In this document: piece by piece, positions 35,076-43,905 of the stretch
How the letters are laid out: each line of letters begins with the position of its first letter
Numbering within the stretch: position 1 is the first letter of the stretch
From: Rhodopseudomonas sp. BAL398
Lineage (GTDB): Bacteria; Pseudomonadota; Alphaproteobacteria; Rhizobiales; Xanthobacteraceae
NCBI RefSeq assembly: GCF_033001325.1
Contig: NZ_CP133111.1
Span: 2,418,001 to 2,482,000 of the forward strand
DNA length: 64,000 bases
Direction of reading: 5' to 3'
Position numbers and translations under genes: made by a program
The notes under the pieces: generated by a model
What the model was told of the DNA's origin: nothing
Database searches by the model: none
The model's input: the letters and a program-made list of their open reading frames with translations, nothing else

Positions 35076-36335
35076 CTACGGAAACAGCCCCCTGGTGTTC
35101 TTGGCCGAGCGCACCTTCTCCACCCCGATCGCCATCGCGGCGGTGCGGTGCGGGATATTGTCGGCCTTGGCGCGGGCGATCATGTGTTCGAAGGCACGAT
35201 CCAGGATCTGGTATTCGCGCCGCATCACCTCGGCCTCTTCCCAGAACAGCTGCTGCAGATCCTGCACCCATTCGAAATAGCTGACGATGACGCCGCCGGA
35301 ATTGCACAGGATGTCGGGGATCAGGAACACCTCGTCGCGGCGCTGCTCCAGCACCAGATCGGCGTCCGGCGTGGTCGGGCCGTTGGCGCCCTCGGCCAGC
35401 ACCCGGCATTGCAGCTTCGCGGCAGTGGCGGCGTCGATCACCCGCTCCATCGCCGCCGGCACCAGCACGTCGCAGGCCAGCGTCAGGATCTGCGCCGGAT
35501 CGAATTGCAACTGGGTCGAATAGCCGGCGATGCTGCCATATTCGGCGCAGTGCCGCATCAAGGCCGGAATATCGAGACCTTGGGCGTCGAACAGCGCGCC
35601 GGTGTGGTCGCTGACCGCGATCACCTTGAGCCCGAAACTGTGCAATTGCAGCGCCGCGTAGGAGCCGACATTGCCGAAGCCCTGGATCACCGCGGTCGCG
35701 TTGTTGAGGTCGATCGACAATTCGTCCATCACCCGCTTGGCCAGATGGGCGACGCCGCGCCCGGTGGCCTCGCGCCGGCCCAGCGTGCCGCCCGACGCCA
35801 CCGGCTTGCCGGTGACGATCTCGGTGACGGTGCGGCCCTGATACATCGAATAGGTGTCCATGAACCACGCCATCACCTGTTCGTTGGTGCCCATGTCGGG
35901 CGCCATGACGTCGGTGTGCGGGCCGACGAAGGGAATCATCTCCTGCATGTAGCGGCGCGACAGCGTTTCCAACTCGCGCTTCGAGATCGTCGACAGGTCG
36001 ACCCTGATGCCACCCTTGGCGCCGCCATAGGGCAGCCCGACCAGCGCGCATTTCCAGCTCATCCAGATCGCCAGGGCGGCGACCTCGCCGATATCGACGC
36101 TGGGGGCGAAGCGGGTGCCGCCCTTGGTGGGGCCGAGGGTGAGATGATGCTGGACCCGATAGCCCTCGAACACCGCCACCGAGCCGTCGTCACGGTGGAT
36201 CGGGCACGACACCGTGATTGCCCGTTTGGGCAGCAGCAACCGGTCGCGCTCGTCCATCGGGATCGCCAGATGGTTGGCGATCACCGTGAACTGATTCGCC
36301 GCCATATCGAACACGTCGCCAGAATAGATGGACAT
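35076..36335 (-). CDS. gdhA: Glu/Leu/Phe/Val dehydrogenase (NAD(P)-dependent glutamate dehydrogenase)
   Basis: A 419-residue enzyme interconverting glutamate with 2-oxoglutarate and ammonia. The dehydrogenase active-site block is GPTKGGTRFAPSVDIGEVAA and WKCALVGLPYGGAKGG, with the catalytic lysine; the Rossmann domain contains VIQGFGNVGSYAALQLHSFG. The N-terminus is MSIYSGDVFDMAANQFTVIA from the ATG at 36335, with GGGGAGGA upstream. The symbol gdhA is by role; the family includes leucine and phenylalanine dehydrogenases, but size and motifs favour glutamate. Likely links imported amino-acid nitrogen to central metabolism. Confidence 0.88.
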   Translation of the reverse strand: MSIYSGDVFDMAANQFTVIANHLAIPMDERDRLLLPKRAITVSCPIHRDDGSVAVFEGYRVQHHLTLGPTKGGTRFAPSVDIGEVAALAIWMSWKCALVGLPYGGAKGGIRVDLSTISKRELETLSRRYMQEMIPFVGPHTDVMAPDMGTNEQVMAWFMDTYSMYQGRTVTEIVTGKPVASGGTLGRREATGRGVAHLAKRVMDELSIDLNNATAVIQGFGNVGSYAALQLHSFGLKVIAVSDHTGALFDAQGLDIPALMRHCAEYGSIAGYSTQLQFDPAQILTLACDVLVPAAMERVIDAATAAKLQCRVLAEGANGPTTPDADLVLEQRRDEVFLIPDILCNSGGVIVSYFEWVQDLQQLFWEEAEVMRREYQILDRAFEHMIARAKADNIPHRTAAMAIGVEKVRSAKNTRGLFP

Positions 36336-36514
36336 TGCGCGTCCTCCCCTGCGGTGTTGTGGGAGCCTCGAAACCGCGGTCAAACGCCGCGGCCACCAGC
36401 CCACCCCATGGCTACCCCAACATCCGCCCGGTTGCGAATAATTTCGGCGAATGCAGCGCGATAAGCGATGTTAAGCTATAAGGGCCGGGTCGGACTCGTT
36501 TCAGTGGATCATTC

Positions 36515-37408
36515 ATGCACGCCCTCTTCATCGGACAGACCTATATCGACGTCACCTTCATCACCGACCACATGCCAACCGGCGACGAGAAGCACGTCGC
36601 GTCCGACTACGCTGTGTCGTTCGGCGGCAACGCCGTCACCGCGGCGTTCTGCTGCGCCAAGCTCGGGATCGTGCCCGACCTGATCGCCACCGTCGCCAAT
36701 GACTGGCTGGGGCGGATGTTTCAGGACATGGGCGCGAAATACGGAATCGAGATCCATCCGCGCAAGGTCAATTCCTCGTCGCTGTCCTTCATCATGCCGA
36801 AGGACGGCAAGCGCGCGATCGTGCGCTGCCGCGACGACGAACATATCCATCCGTTTCCGGTGCTCAACCTCGGCAAATGCCGAGCCCTGCATGTCGACGG
36901 CCATCAGCCCGATGCCGCCATTCACTACGCCAAATTGTGCCGCGACGCCGGCATCCTGACCTCGCTGGATGGCGGCGGCCTGCGCACCAACACCCATGAG
37001 CTGCTGGAATTCATCGACATCGCCATCGTCGCCGAACGTCTATGCGAGCAGATGGACATGACCACGGACAGAATGCTGGACTATCTCAAGAGCCGCGGCT
37101 GCCGGGTCGGCGGCGTGACCCAGGGCGAGCGCGGGTTGTTGTGGTACGACGAAACCGGCAACGTCCGGACCCTGCCGGCCTTGTCGATCCCGCGCGAGCG
37201 CGTGCTCGACACCAACGGCGCCGGCGACGTGTTCCACGGCGCCTATGTGTTTTCCTATCTCAACAGTCCGGAAAAAAGCTGGGCCGAGCATTTCGAATTC
37301 GCCCGCGCCGCCTCGACCTACAAGATCCAGCGGCTCGGCAACGAGGCCGGGCTGCCGACGCTGACCGATATCGAGGCGGTGAAGCGCGAATTCGCGGCGG
37401 CGGTTTAG
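36515..37408 (+). CDS. PfkB family carbohydrate/ribokinase-like kinase
   Basis: A 297-residue sugar kinase of the PfkB/ribokinase fold. The N-terminus has FIGQTYIDVTFITDHMPTGD and the glycine-rich SFGGNAVTAAFCCAKLG; the C-terminal PfkB signature is VLDTNGAGDVFHGAYVF with the catalytic Asp in the GAGD motif. An acceptor-binding HVDGHQPDAAIHYA is present. It lies divergently from glutamate dehydrogenase and convergently with the PuR-like reductase; no pathway partner is evident, so its sugar substrate is unknown. Confidence 0.88.
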   Translation: MHALFIGQTYIDVTFITDHMPTGDEKHVASDYAVSFGGNAVTAAFCCAKLGIVPDLIATVANDWLGRMFQDMGAKYGIEIHPRKVNSSSLSFIMPKDGKRAIVRCRDDEHIHPFPVLNLGKCRALHVDGHQPDAAIHYAKLCRDAGILTSLDGGGLRTNTHELLEFIDIAIVAERLCEQMDMTTDRMLDYLKSRGCRVGGVTQGERGLLWYDETGNVRTLPALSIPRERVLDTNGAGDVFHGAYVFSYLNSPEKSWAEHFEFARAASTYKIQRLGNEAGLPTLTDIEAVKREFAAAV

Positions 37409-37446
37409 CTAAGCCCGGCCATGCCGGCCGTGGACGATGGCGAGCG

Positions 37447-38670
37447 TTACGCCGCCATCGCCTTTTTCAGATCGAAGGCCAGATCCGACGCCTGCTCCGG
37501 GGCAATCGAACGCCCGGTCGGGAGCATCTTGCGGCCGAACACGTGGTCGGCGGCGCGGTTGACGGATTCGATCCCGATCAACTTGCCGGCCTTGTAGCAG
37601 AACGCCGAGAACGAACGTTCGGCGACGCTGCCGCGCACCACCACTTGATCGAAACCGGCGGTGAGCCCGGCGATCTGCAGCTTGTCGTCGCCCTGGTCGC
37701 TCCAGAACCACGGATAGCCGTCATAGTTTTTGGCCTCGCCGGTCAGCCGCGCGGCGACGCAGCGCGCCTGGTCGGTGGCGTTCTGCACCGATTCCAGCCG
37801 CATCGCTTCGCCGAACCGCTCGCTGGCGAACAGCGCGCAATCGCCGATCGCCGAAATCGCCGGATCGGCGGTCAGCAGGTGCTCGTCGACGATGACGCCG
37901 GACGCCACCGGCAGATCCGCCGCGGCCGCCAATTCGACATTGGGAATGACGCCGACGCCGACCACGATCAGATCCGCGGGCAACACCCGGCCGTCGCTGA
38001 GGCTGAGGCCGGTGACGCGGCCGTTCTCGGCTTCGATCTCGGTGGCGCGCACGCCGTAATGGATCCGGATTCCCGCCGCGGTGTGGCGATCGTGAAAATA
38101 GCTGGAGATTTCCGGAGTCACCGCGCGCGACATCACCCGCGGCGCCAGCTCGACGACGTCGACCTCGAGGCCATTGGCGCGCGCCGTGGCGGCGAATTCC
38201 AGGCCGATGAATCCGGCGCCGACCACCACCACGTGCTTGCGCTGCGCCATCCGCTGTCGCACCAGCTCGCTCTCGTCCAGCGTGCGCAGATACAACACGT
38301 CGTCGAGCGTCGCATTCGGCACGTCGAGCAGGCGGTTGCGCGCGCCGGTCGCCAGCACCAGATGGCCGTAATCGAGCGACGCGCCGGACTGCAGCAAAAC
38401 CTTATGCGCCTTGCGGTCGATCGCGGCGGCGCGGTCGGAAATCAACTCGATATTCTGATCGGTGAAGAAGCTCTCCGGCCGGAACATCAGCGAATTAGCC
38501 GCGCCCTCGCCCTTCAGATAGGCCTTGGACAATGGCGGCCTTTGATAAGGCAGATGCTTTTCGTCGTTGATCAGGCAGATGCGCCCGGCGAACTTGGCCT
38601 GGCGCAACGATACGGCGACTTGAAAGCCGGCATGTCCGGCCCCCACGATCAGAACCGTTTCGGTCATCAT
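37447..38670 (-). CDS. Ferredoxin reductase, palustrisredoxin reductase (PuR)-like
   Basis: A 407-residue FAD- and NADH-dependent reductase of class I P450 systems, passing electrons to a [2Fe-2S] ferredoxin. The FAD motif VLIVGAGHAGFQVAVSLRQA and then INDEKHLPYQRPPLSKAYLK, the NAD motif VVVVGAGFIGLEFAATARAN, and GDCALFASERFGEAMRLESV with WSDQGDDKLQIAGL are all visible. These blocks match, from memory, PuR of R. palustris, the partner of ferredoxin Pux and CYP199A2, very closely. The start is uncertain: ATGs at 38679, 38670 and 38667 are close together. No ferredoxin gene adjoins it. Confidence 0.9.
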   Translation of the reverse strand: MMTETVLIVGAGHAGFQVAVSLRQAKFAGRICLINDEKHLPYQRPPLSKAYLKGEGAANSLMFRPESFFTDQNIELISDRAAAIDRKAHKVLLQSGASLDYGHLVLATGARNRLLDVPNATLDDVLYLRTLDESELVRQRMAQRKHVVVVGAGFIGLEFAATARANGLEVDVVELAPRVMSRAVTPEISSYFHDRHTAAGIRIHYGVRATEIEAENGRVTGLSLSDGRVLPADLIVVGVGVIPNVELAAAADLPVASGVIVDEHLLTADPAISAIGDCALFASERFGEAMRLESVQNATDQARCVAARLTGEAKNYDGYPWFWSDQGDDKLQIAGLTAGFDQVVVRGSVAERSFSAFCYKAGKLIGIESVNRAADHVFGRKMLPTGRSIAPEQASDLAFDLKKAMAA

Positions 38671-38804
38671 CACACTCATGTTGTTGGCATGTCGGGACAC
38701 GCGCGGGTGGCGCGCAGGAAGCGGCCTGCCCTAGCATAAAGCCGACGGGATTTGTCAGCTTTTCGCCGGTTAGACTAAAGTGATGCCGCCGGGCGCGCCA
38801 CCCC

Positions 38805-40301
38805 TCAGCGCGCCGGTGGCGAGCGATCGAGCACGGCGCCTGTGGCGCCTTCCAGCGTATCGAGTTCGACGCGGTCGACGACCAGCGGCCCGCGCTGGCG
38901 GGTGACCACGCCGACCTTGTCGATCCGCGCGAAATGCGGCGCCACCTCCGGCTGCGTGGCGGCATTGTCGACGCCGACCAGCAGCAGCTTGCCGGCGAGT
39001 CGCGCCGGATCGGGCTCCGGCGTGTTGGTCCAGCGATAGCGCTCGTTGCGCTGCGCCACGCAGGTCCCCTTCGGCAGATAGAAGGCAAGCCAGGAGGTGG
39101 TGCCGTAATCGTCGGCGACCACGCAGGACGCGCCGACGCGCTGGCGCACCGCCTCGATCTCGCCGACCATGCGGGGAACGCCGACGCCGATCGCCCGCAC
39201 GCTGGCGTCGCGCTTGTAGCCGGTCAGCAGCCCGGTATTGACCTGCAGGATGATCAGCACGAACAGCGCCGCGCTGCCCGGCACCGCCCAGCGCCGGCAG
39301 AAATCGACCAGGCGCTGTTGCTGCGGCGGCCATTGCACCATCGTCGCCGCCACCGCAGCGGCGACCGCGAAGGCCGGATAGATCGGGCTCAACCAATTGC
39401 CCTCGACCCGGCTATGGGTCGCATGCCAGACGAAATAGCCGAAGATGGTCCACACCGTCGCATTGATCAGGCCGCGCGCCGCCGCCGTTCCGGTGTCGCG
39501 GCGGAGCAAGGCATAGAGCCCCATCGTGCCGAGGATGAACACCAGCGGCGTCGCCAGCATGAATTGCGTCGGAAACAGTTCGGCGATGAAGCCGGGATGG
39601 AAGCCGTCGACCCGGGCCCGGCCGAATTGCTTGGTGAAGGACATCCATTGGTGATCCGCGTTCCACAGGATCACCGGGGCGAACATCCCAAGCGCGATCA
39701 GCCCGCCGAGATAGGGCCAGGGCGAGCGCAGCCAGCACCGCAGATCCGGCACCGCGACCAGCCAGATCAGGATCGCCGGCCCGAAGAACAGCGCGGTGTA
39801 TTTCGACAGCAGTGCCGCGCCCACCGCGGTGCCGACGCCGAGCCACCACAGCCCGCGGCCGGTCGCCACCACCTGCGCCAAGGCGTACAGAACGAAGCTC
39901 GACGCCACCAGCAGCGGCGCGTCCGGCGTGACGATGGCGGTGCCGGCGGCGGCCATCATGGTGGCGTTGAGCAGGATGGCGGCGCTGGCTGCCACGCGGC
40001 GGTCGCCGAACAACAATTCGGCCGCGCGCCAGGTCGCCCAGCTCATCGGCAGCGCCAGCAGCACCGACACCAGCCGGACGCCGAACGCGGTGTCGCCGGC
40101 GATCATGGTGCCGAGACGGATCACCCAGGCGACCATCGGCGGATGATCGTAATAGCTGGCGGCGAGGTGCTTCGACCAGGTCCAGTAATAGGCCTCGTCG
40201 AAGCTCAGCGGCGTCAGCGCCGCGGCGGCAAGCCGCAATGCCACCAACATGGCGACGATCAAGATCGTGGCGCGAACCAGCCGCCGCTGCGTGATGTCCA
40301 T
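38805..40301 (-). CDS. Glycosyltransferase family 39-like integral membrane protein (ArnT-type)
   Basis: A 498-residue polytopic inner-membrane glycosyltransferase of the GT-C fold that transfers a sugar from a lipid-phosphate donor. The first luminal loop holds the acidic motif TPLSFDEAYYWTWSKHLA, followed by YYDHPPMVAWVIRLG, the usual GT39/ArnT pattern. Nine or more hydrophobic helices follow, and a soluble C-terminal domain of about 120 residues with DYGTTSWLAFYLPKGTCVA. It starts 5 bases after the stop of the DPM-synthase-like gene and is likely co-transcribed with it, so the latter probably makes its donor. Confidence 0.85.
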   Translation of the reverse strand: MDITQRRLVRATILIVAMLVALRLAAAALTPLSFDEAYYWTWSKHLAASYYDHPPMVAWVIRLGTMIAGDTAFGVRLVSVLLALPMSWATWRAAELLFGDRRVAASAAILLNATMMAAAGTAIVTPDAPLLVASSFVLYALAQVVATGRGLWWLGVGTAVGAALLSKYTALFFGPAILIWLVAVPDLRCWLRSPWPYLGGLIALGMFAPVILWNADHQWMSFTKQFGRARVDGFHPGFIAELFPTQFMLATPLVFILGTMGLYALLRRDTGTAAARGLINATVWTIFGYFVWHATHSRVEGNWLSPIYPAFAVAAAVAATMVQWPPQQQRLVDFCRRWAVPGSAALFVLIILQVNTGLLTGYKRDASVRAIGVGVPRMVGEIEAVRQRVGASCVVADDYGTTSWLAFYLPKGTCVAQRNERYRWTNTPEPDPARLAGKLLLVGVDNAATQPEVAPHFARIDKVGVVTRQRGPLVVDRVELDTLEGATGAVLDRSPPAR

Positions 40302-40306
40302 CGCGG

Positions 40307-41440
40307 TTATCGCTTGCGCCAGACGAACAGGCCGGACATCGCGTAGTTCCAGACCACGCCCATCAGCGCTCCCGCCGCGCCCGCCAGCCACCAGATCGGC
40401 TCCTGATTATAGACCGAGAAGGCGACGCCGACATTGGCCAGCAGCCCGACGCTGCACACTAAATAAAACAGCAACAGCCCGCGCAGAATGCCGAGCCCGC
40501 GCAGCCGCAGGTCGCGATAGGTCAGGAAATTGTTGAGCACGAAATTGCTGGTCATGGCCAGGATCGCGCCGCAAGCCTGCGCCTGCGGAAACGGCAGTCC
40601 GACCAGCCGCAGCGCGGCGAACAGACCGAGGAAATGCACCACCACGCCGATCGATCCGACGCCGGCGAACAGCAAAAAGCGCAGCGATACGATGTCATTG
40701 GTGTATTTCGCCAGCAGCAGGCCGAGAAAATCCAGCACCACCATGGAATCGAGCTTGCTCTCGCCGTGCAGCCGCGTGCCGAAGGTGAAGGGAACCTCGA
40801 CGATCCGCAGATTGCCGCGCGCGGTCGCCACGACGTCGAGCAGGATCTTGAAGCCCTGGGTGGACAGCTGCGGCGCCAATTGCTCGAACCGGTCGCGGCG
40901 GATCATGAAGAACCCGCTCATCGGATCGGCGATCTCGACCCGCAGCACCCGCCTGGCCAATGCGGTCGCCAGCGCGCTGACGTCGGCGCGCCGTTTGTTG
41001 AAGCTGTCGGCGCTGCCGCCGGCGACGTAACGGCTGCCGACCACCAATTCGGCGGCGCCGCTTTGCAACAGTCCCAGCATCTTGCCGAGCTGGGACTCGT
41101 CATGCTGCAGATCGGCGTCCATCACCGCCACATAGGGCGCGCTGGAGGCGAGAATCCCCTCGATGCAGGCGCCGGACAGGCCGCGCCGTCCAATCCGCCG
41201 CAAGCAGCGCGCGCGGCCATCGCGCTGGCCAAGGTCGCGCACCAGATCGGCGGTGCCGTCGGGCGAATTGTCATCGACGAAAATCACCTCCCAGGCCACC
41301 CCGGCCAGCGCCGCGTCCAGCTTGTGGAACAGCGCCAGCACATTGTCGCGCTCGTTGAAGGTGGGGACGATGATCGACAGCTGCAGCGGAGCGCTTGTCT
41401 GCGATTGCGGTCCGGTGCCCAGTCTGATGGCTTGGTTCAT
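40307..41440 (-). CDS. Glycosyltransferase family 2 (dolichol-P-mannose synthase-like) fused to GtrA-type membrane domain
   Basis: A 377-residue two-domain protein. Residues about 20-240 form a GT2 domain: LSIIVPTFNERDNVLALFHK, VIFVDDNSPDGTADLVR, the DXD metal motif MDADLQHDESQLG, and VVGSRYVAGG; this resembles polyprenyl-phosphate mannose/glucose synthases. Residues about 255-377 form four transmembrane helices of the GtrA type (FLLFAGVGSIGVVVHFLGL through NYAMSGLFVWRKR). The fusion suggests synthesis and membrane translocation of a polyprenyl-phosphate sugar in one protein, which the adjacent GT39 protein would use to glycosylate a cell-envelope lipid or protein. Confidence 0.9.
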   Translation of the reverse strand: MNQAIRLGTGPQSQTSAPLQLSIIVPTFNERDNVLALFHKLDAALAGVAWEVIFVDDNSPDGTADLVRDLGQRDGRARCLRRIGRRGLSGACIEGILASSAPYVAVMDADLQHDESQLGKMLGLLQSGAAELVVGSRYVAGGSADSFNKRRADVSALATALARRVLRVEIADPMSGFFMIRRDRFEQLAPQLSTQGFKILLDVVATARGNLRIVEVPFTFGTRLHGESKLDSMVVLDFLGLLLAKYTNDIVSLRFLLFAGVGSIGVVVHFLGLFAALRLVGLPFPQAQACGAILAMTSNFVLNNFLTYRDLRLRGLGILRGLLLFYLVCSVGLLANVGVAFSVYNQEPIWWLAGAAGALMGVVWNYAMSGLFVWRKR

Positions 41441-41696
41441 GGCGCCAGCCTATATCGGTGGCATCGGGCGCTGCCAAGGTGAGCGCGGGCCTAAACCAGT
41501 CACGAACTCTGGAATATTTGAAAAACGGGTGGAAATGCACCCCAGAAATGCCAACGACCACGAACAACAGGAGCGCGTACATCCGGCGCAGCCAAGCTAT
41601 TCAGTGGTCGTTCCAGCGCCGGTGCTATGAAGCATCAACGTCGCCGTTGAGTGATAGATAGGGATGATGGCATCATCGCGCAAGGGGAAGCCTCAA

Positions 41697-42500
41697 ATGA
41701 AAAACAAATCCGGCATGATCCGCGTCGGCATCGGCGGCTGGACCTTCGCACCGTGGCGCGGGGTGTTCTATCCTGACAAGTTGCCGCAACGGCAGGAGCT
41801 GGAATATGCCGCCTCCAAGCTGACTTCGATCGAGATCAACGGCACGTTTTACGGTTCGCAAAAGCCGGAAAGCTTCCGCAAATGGAAAAGCGAGGTGCCG
41901 GACGGCTTCGTATTCGCGTTGAAAGGGCCGCGCTTTGCAACCAACCGCCGGGTGCTGGCGGAGGCCGGGGACAGCATCGCCCGGTTCTACGATTCCGGCG
42001 TGCTCGAGCTCGGCGACCGGCTCGGCCCGGTGCTGTGGCAATTCGCGCCGACCAAGAAATTTGACGAGGCCGATTTCGGCGCCTTTCTTGAACTGCTGCC
42101 CCGCAAGCTCGATGGCCGCCCGCTGCGCCATGTCGTCGAGGTCCGCCATGACAGTTTCTGTATCCCGGCCTTCGTGACATTGCTGCGCCGTTTCAAGACC
42201 CCGGTGGTGTTCTCCGAACACGCCAGCTACCCGGCGATCGCCGATATCACCGGCGACTTCGTCTATGCCCGGCTGCAGAAGGGCAAGGACACGGTCAAGA
42301 CCGGCTATCCGCCGAAGGCGCTCGACGCCTGGGTCGAGCGGCTGCGGGACTGGGCTGGCGGCGGCGAGCCCACGGATCTGCCGAGGATCACCGCCACCAA
42401 GCCGAAACAGCAAAAGCGCGACGTGTTCGCCTACGTCATCCATGAAGGCAAGGTGCGCGCGCCGGCCGCGGCGATGGAATTGATCAAGCGGCTGACATAG
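41697..42500 (+). CDS. DUF72 domain-containing protein
   Basis: A 267-residue protein of the DUF72 family (YecE-like, TIM-barrel-like fold of unknown function). Family motifs: IRVGIGGWTFAPWRGVFYPD near the start, TSIEINGTFYGSQKPESFRK, FVFALKGPRFATNRRVL and VEVRHDSFC. The ATG at 41697 is preferred because AAGGGGAAG lies 7 bases upstream; an ATG at 41664 would add 11 residues. It stands alone, upstream of the small gene at 42595. Confidence 0.88.
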   Translation: MKNKSGMIRVGIGGWTFAPWRGVFYPDKLPQRQELEYAASKLTSIEINGTFYGSQKPESFRKWKSEVPDGFVFALKGPRFATNRRVLAEAGDSIARFYDSGVLELGDRLGPVLWQFAPTKKFDEADFGAFLELLPRKLDGRPLRHVVEVRHDSFCIPAFVTLLRRFKTPVVFSEHASYPAIADITGDFVYARLQKGKDTVKTGYPPKALDAWVERLRDWAGGGEPTDLPRITATKPKQQKRDVFAYVIHEGKVRAPAAAMELIKRLT

Positions 42501-42594
42501 GCGCGCGATCAGCGGTCTCGCGCCCTTGCGCCGGATCAATTCGGCTCCGTCGGAGCGGCTGCTAATGTGGCGTTCGGCAACAAGGGAACAGACG

Positions 42595-42852
42595 ATGGAC
42601 AAAATCGATTTCATGAACGGCCAGATCAAGGGATTGATGAACTTCGCGGCCGCCTTGATCAGGTCGCATCCCTCGCCAGAGACCCTGCGGCATCATTTCG
42701 AAAAAGTGGCGCGCGCCGACCCCGCCTCGCCCGAAGGCCTGTCGCTGTCCGAGGCCTATGTCGATGGGCTCGCCGATACCGATCGCCAGCTCGCCGTCGC
42801 GCTCGAACAGGCCATCGCGCGGGCGCGCCGCCATCCGGCCAATCCCGATTAG
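42595..42852 (+). CDS. Small hypothetical protein, helical
   Basis: An 85-residue protein starting MDKIDFMNGQIKGLMNFAAA, largely alpha-helical and charged, with no signal peptide. AAGGGAACAG lies 6 bases before the ATG, a convincing translation start. I do not recognise a named family. It follows DUF72 on the same strand after 94 bases, and may be independent. Confidence 0.6.
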   Translation: MDKIDFMNGQIKGLMNFAAALIRSHPSPETLRHHFEKVARADPASPEGLSLSEAYVDGLADTDRQLAVALEQAIARARRHPANPD

Positions 42853-42946
42853 TTCGAACCTGGCGTGACGCTGGACAGGCACCGACCCAGCGGCTTTAAT
42901 ACGACGCTGATCGAGACAAACACCTCGAGCGTAAGGGTTTGTTGCG

Positions 42947-43702
42947 GTGCGTTGCGTTGGGCTGGCGCGGGTGGCGTGCATGGCCGCGGCCATCATGGCC
43001 CACGGCGAAGATGCGCTCGCCCAGACAGCACCGACCGCGCCACCGCCTGTCGACCATCTCAGCGGCGGCGCGCGGCCCGAACGTTTGCTGCTGTTCGGCG
43101 GGTTCGATCTGTGGCGCAACAGCCTGGCCGGCTATGGCGGGCTGCAATGGTCGGCGAGCGATCTCGACAGCGACGGCTTCATTGTGCGGATGTTCGCCTC
43201 CGACGGCATCGAGCACTACCGCACCCCGACCGTCGATTACGCCACCAATATTGTCCGCGCTTCGCTGTTGCCGGGCTGGCGGTTCAAGCGCGGCGCATTC
43301 GAGCTCAAGCTGTTCGCCGGACTCGATCTGGAACATCATCATCTGACACCGGACGTCATCGACGCCCCGCTACGCGGCACGACGATCGGCGCGCGCCTCG
43401 CCGCCGAGATCTGGGCGCAGCCGATCCCGGAGCTGATGCTGGCGTCATCATTTTACGTCACCACGATCGGCCACGGCTATGGCGCGCGTGTCGCCGCCGG
43501 CTGGCGGCTCTATGACAGATTCTGGGTCGGCCCGGAGCTTTGTGGCGCGGCCGATGAGCTCAGCCGGCAAACCAAAATCGGCGTGCATCTCACCGGACTG
43601 CGGATCGGCCAATCGGAATGGTCTGCCGCCGCCGGCTATGTCGACGACAGCTATCATCGCAGCGGCCCCTATCTGCGCATCGGCGTACTGACGCGGCAAT
43701 AA
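42947..43702 (+). CDS. BcsS-like outer-membrane beta-barrel protein (cellulose biosynthesis protein BcsS family)
   Basis: A 251-residue exported protein. A signal peptide spans about residues 1-26 (cleavage after DALAQ), and the rest has alternating hydrophobic/aromatic strands typical of a small beta-barrel: LLLFGGFDLWRNSLAGYGGL, GFIVRMFASDGIEHY, RASLLPGWRFKRGAFELKLF. These match the rhizobial BcsS family named for cellulose synthesis, whose biochemical role is not known; no bcs genes are near. Start is GTG at 42947 with AAGGG 9 bases upstream; an ATG at 42980 is possible. Confidence 0.72.
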   Translation: MRCVGLARVACMAAAIMAHGEDALAQTAPTAPPPVDHLSGGARPERLLLFGGFDLWRNSLAGYGGLQWSASDLDSDGFIVRMFASDGIEHYRTPTVDYATNIVRASLLPGWRFKRGAFELKLFAGLDLEHHHLTPDVIDAPLRGTTIGARLAAEIWAQPIPELMLASSFYVTTIGHGYGARVAAGWRLYDRFWVGPELCGAADELSRQTKIGVHLTGLRIGQSEWSAAAGYVDDSYHRSGPYLRIGVLTRQ

Positions 43703-43729
43703 ATGCGACCGGAGAAGCACGCCGTGTTC

Positions 43730-43866
43730 GTCATTCCGGGGCGCGAGCAGCTTTGCTGCGAGCGAACCCGGAATCTCGCTCAGCATTCAGCGCTCATTTC
43801 GCTGCGCTCTGCCCTGCCGCAAGATTCCGGGTTCGGTCGCCCTGCGGGCTCGCACCCCGGAATGAC
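43730..43866. repeat. Palindromic intergenic repeat, family B, copy 3
   Basis: Arms GTCATTCCGGGGCGCGAGC and CTCGCACCCCGGAATGAC, inner arms CGAACCCGGAATCTCGC and AAGATTCCGGGTTCGG. It lies between the 3' ends of the convergent BcsS-like gene and ABC exporter operon. Confidence 0.9.
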
Positions 43867-43905
43867 CGCAAGCCTGATCAGGTGGGCACATCATCTCAGC
43901 AGGCG

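Noticed and set aside
41271-41582. A 103-codon minus-strand frame with a hydrophobic start (MYALLLFVVVGISG) upstream of the GT2 gene
   Set aside because: Most of it is out of frame inside the GT2 gene and no convincing start site precedes it.
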